A stretch of 64,000 nt of DNA from Acinetobacter sp. MB5. Its GTDB lineage: Bacteria > Pseudomonadota > Gammaproteobacteria > Pseudomonadales > Moraxellaceae. Positions 63,338 to 64,000 of this stretch are shown here, piece by piece. Numbering within the stretch: the stretch's first letter is position 1; each line of letters opens with the position of its first letter. A program made the position numbers and the translations under genes. The stretch is taken from the NCBI RefSeq assembly GCF_003261585.1, contig NZ_POVU01000004.1, forward strand, positions 124,001-188,000. The letters are read 5' to 3'. The notes under the pieces are model-generated. The model saw only the letters and a program-made list of their open reading frames with translations, ran no database searches and was not told the origin of the DNA.

Positions 63338-64000
63338 TCAAGGAAGTTGTTCTATTTCCGCAAACAAAGCCGAATAAGCTTGACTTAGTTTGTGCTCAGG
63401 TGCGAGGTGAATCAAAGGTTTATTCTTGTGATGAGATTCTTTCATGAGGACTGATGGCGGTAACATATTGTCCAAGACAGGCAAACCTTGATCTTTGAGT
63501 TGCTGAACCACCTCACGTGGCAGCTTTGCCTGAGCCTGAAACTGGTTCACGACAATCCCTTCGATTTCCAGTCGCTGATTATGATCATCTTGCGTTTCTA
63601 GAATATTTTCAATCAATGTTTGTAAAGCACGTTGGGAAAATACGTCACAATCAAATGGAATCAACACACGATCGGCCGCAATTAATGCAGATAAGGTAAA
63701 GAAATTAAATGCAGGGGGTGTATCGATATAAATGCGGTCATATTTACCCGAAAGCTCGCCAATCGCATCACGCAATTTATAAATTTTATGTTTACTTTGT
63801 AGGCTATGTTCCAGTGCGCCAAGACTTGGACTTGCCACCAAAACATCCAGATGATTAAAAGGTGACTGATGTGTATAACTTTCCAAACCTTGCGAACGAG
63901 ACTTGAGCAAAGCCCCGAGTGTGTTCCCAATCAGGCTTTTATTGGCTGTGCCCAAAACTTCCTGATAAAAGCTTTCGATATTCGGCTCTAGTGCCTGCTG
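63338..64000 (-). CDS. ParA/Soj-like ATPase (start beyond window)
   Basis: The C-terminal about 220 residues of a ParA/MinD-type ATPase. The visible Walker B region is KYDRIYIDTPPAFNFFTLSALIAAD, followed by VLIPFDCDVFSQRALQTLIENI and the late motif VNQFQAQAKLPREVV. The frame runs open to position 64000, so the deviant Walker A lies outside. No parB is seen on this side; it could be the chromosomal or an orphan partition-type gene. The stop is 8 bp before the lipoprotein ATG. Confidence 0.82.
   Translation of the reverse strand, partial: QQALEPNIESFYQEVLGTANKSLIGNTLGALLKSRSQGLESYTHQSPFNHLDVLVASPSLGALEHSLQSKHKIYKLRDAIGELSGKYDRIYIDTPPAFNFFTLSALIAADRVLIPFDCDVFSQRALQTLIENILETQDDHNQRLEIEGIVVNQFQAQAKLPREVVQQLKDQGLPVLDNMLPPSVLMKESHHKNKPLIHLAPEHKLSQAYSALFAEIEQLP

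Overview
This window looks like a chromosomal segment of an Acinetobacter species. The main evidence is an Omp33-36-type porin (60673-61563), the OmpR/EnvZ pair, the dispersed his genes (hisB-hisH, hisA, hisF), an ACR3-type ars operon, an AT-rich genome with a 6-frame density typical of that genus, and many short stem-loop terminators. No rRNA operon, intact insertion sequence, CRISPR array or replication origin was seen. Three tRNA genes are present (two tandem tRNA-Phe, one tRNA-Thr).

Layout. 1-7808: 5' part of tex, ompR-envZ, a succinyl-CoA:acetate CoA-transferase, ypeA, mntH, two tRNA-Phe and a PanZ-like GNAT protein. 7898-14308: histidine genes hisB-hisH, hisA and hisF, interleaved with a DUF805 protein, an RNase D-like exonuclease and a thrB operon. 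14479-21329: a small beta-barrel protein, tRNA-Thr, eamA, an FAD oxidoreductase/methyltransferase pair, and a methionine/folate pair (MTHFR-like and short MetE-like). 21771-25531: a TetR-controlled operon for a DJ-1 protein, an aldehyde dehydrogenase and a quinone-reductase-like MDR protein, probably an electrophile/aldehyde response unit.

25687-34170 is the accessory island and the most interesting part. It is much more AT-rich than its flanks and is read right to left. It starts with a stand-alone VgrG C-terminal tail and a GH19 (chitinase/lysozyme-like) effector with its exported immunity protein. These are followed by a chain of decayed toxin C-terminal tips, each joined (often by ATGA/GTGA-type overlaps) to a gene for a different exported immunity-like protein. 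A block [toxin tip B - immunity B - 206-bp non-coding repeat - GH19 tip] occurs twice. I read this as a type VI secretion effector locus that has accumulated orphan tip/immunity cassettes by recombination. Two small TA-flanked inverted-repeat elements sit at its left end, and a third copy of this type lies at 41350.

34266-41350: an orphan proteasome/HslV-like Ntn-hydrolase, then a LuxR-type response regulator and a giant hybrid histidine kinase whose sensor is a whole NCS1 permease, divergent from a separate NCS1 permease of the same subfamily. Both permease modules carry the same Cys-rich C-terminal ribbon, which suggests a transporter-derived sensor controlling its paralogous transporter. 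41562-64000: SWIM/SNF2 helicase, ssb, YajR-like MFS, DUF475 protein, tenA, arsC-arsR-acr3, betT, an AraC regulator with two DMT exporters, glpM, a Fur-box-linked unknown gene, DUF1304, uvrA, the Omp33-36 porin, small lipoproteins, dedA and the 3' part of a parA-like gene.

All function calls come from reading the translated sequences. No database search was run.
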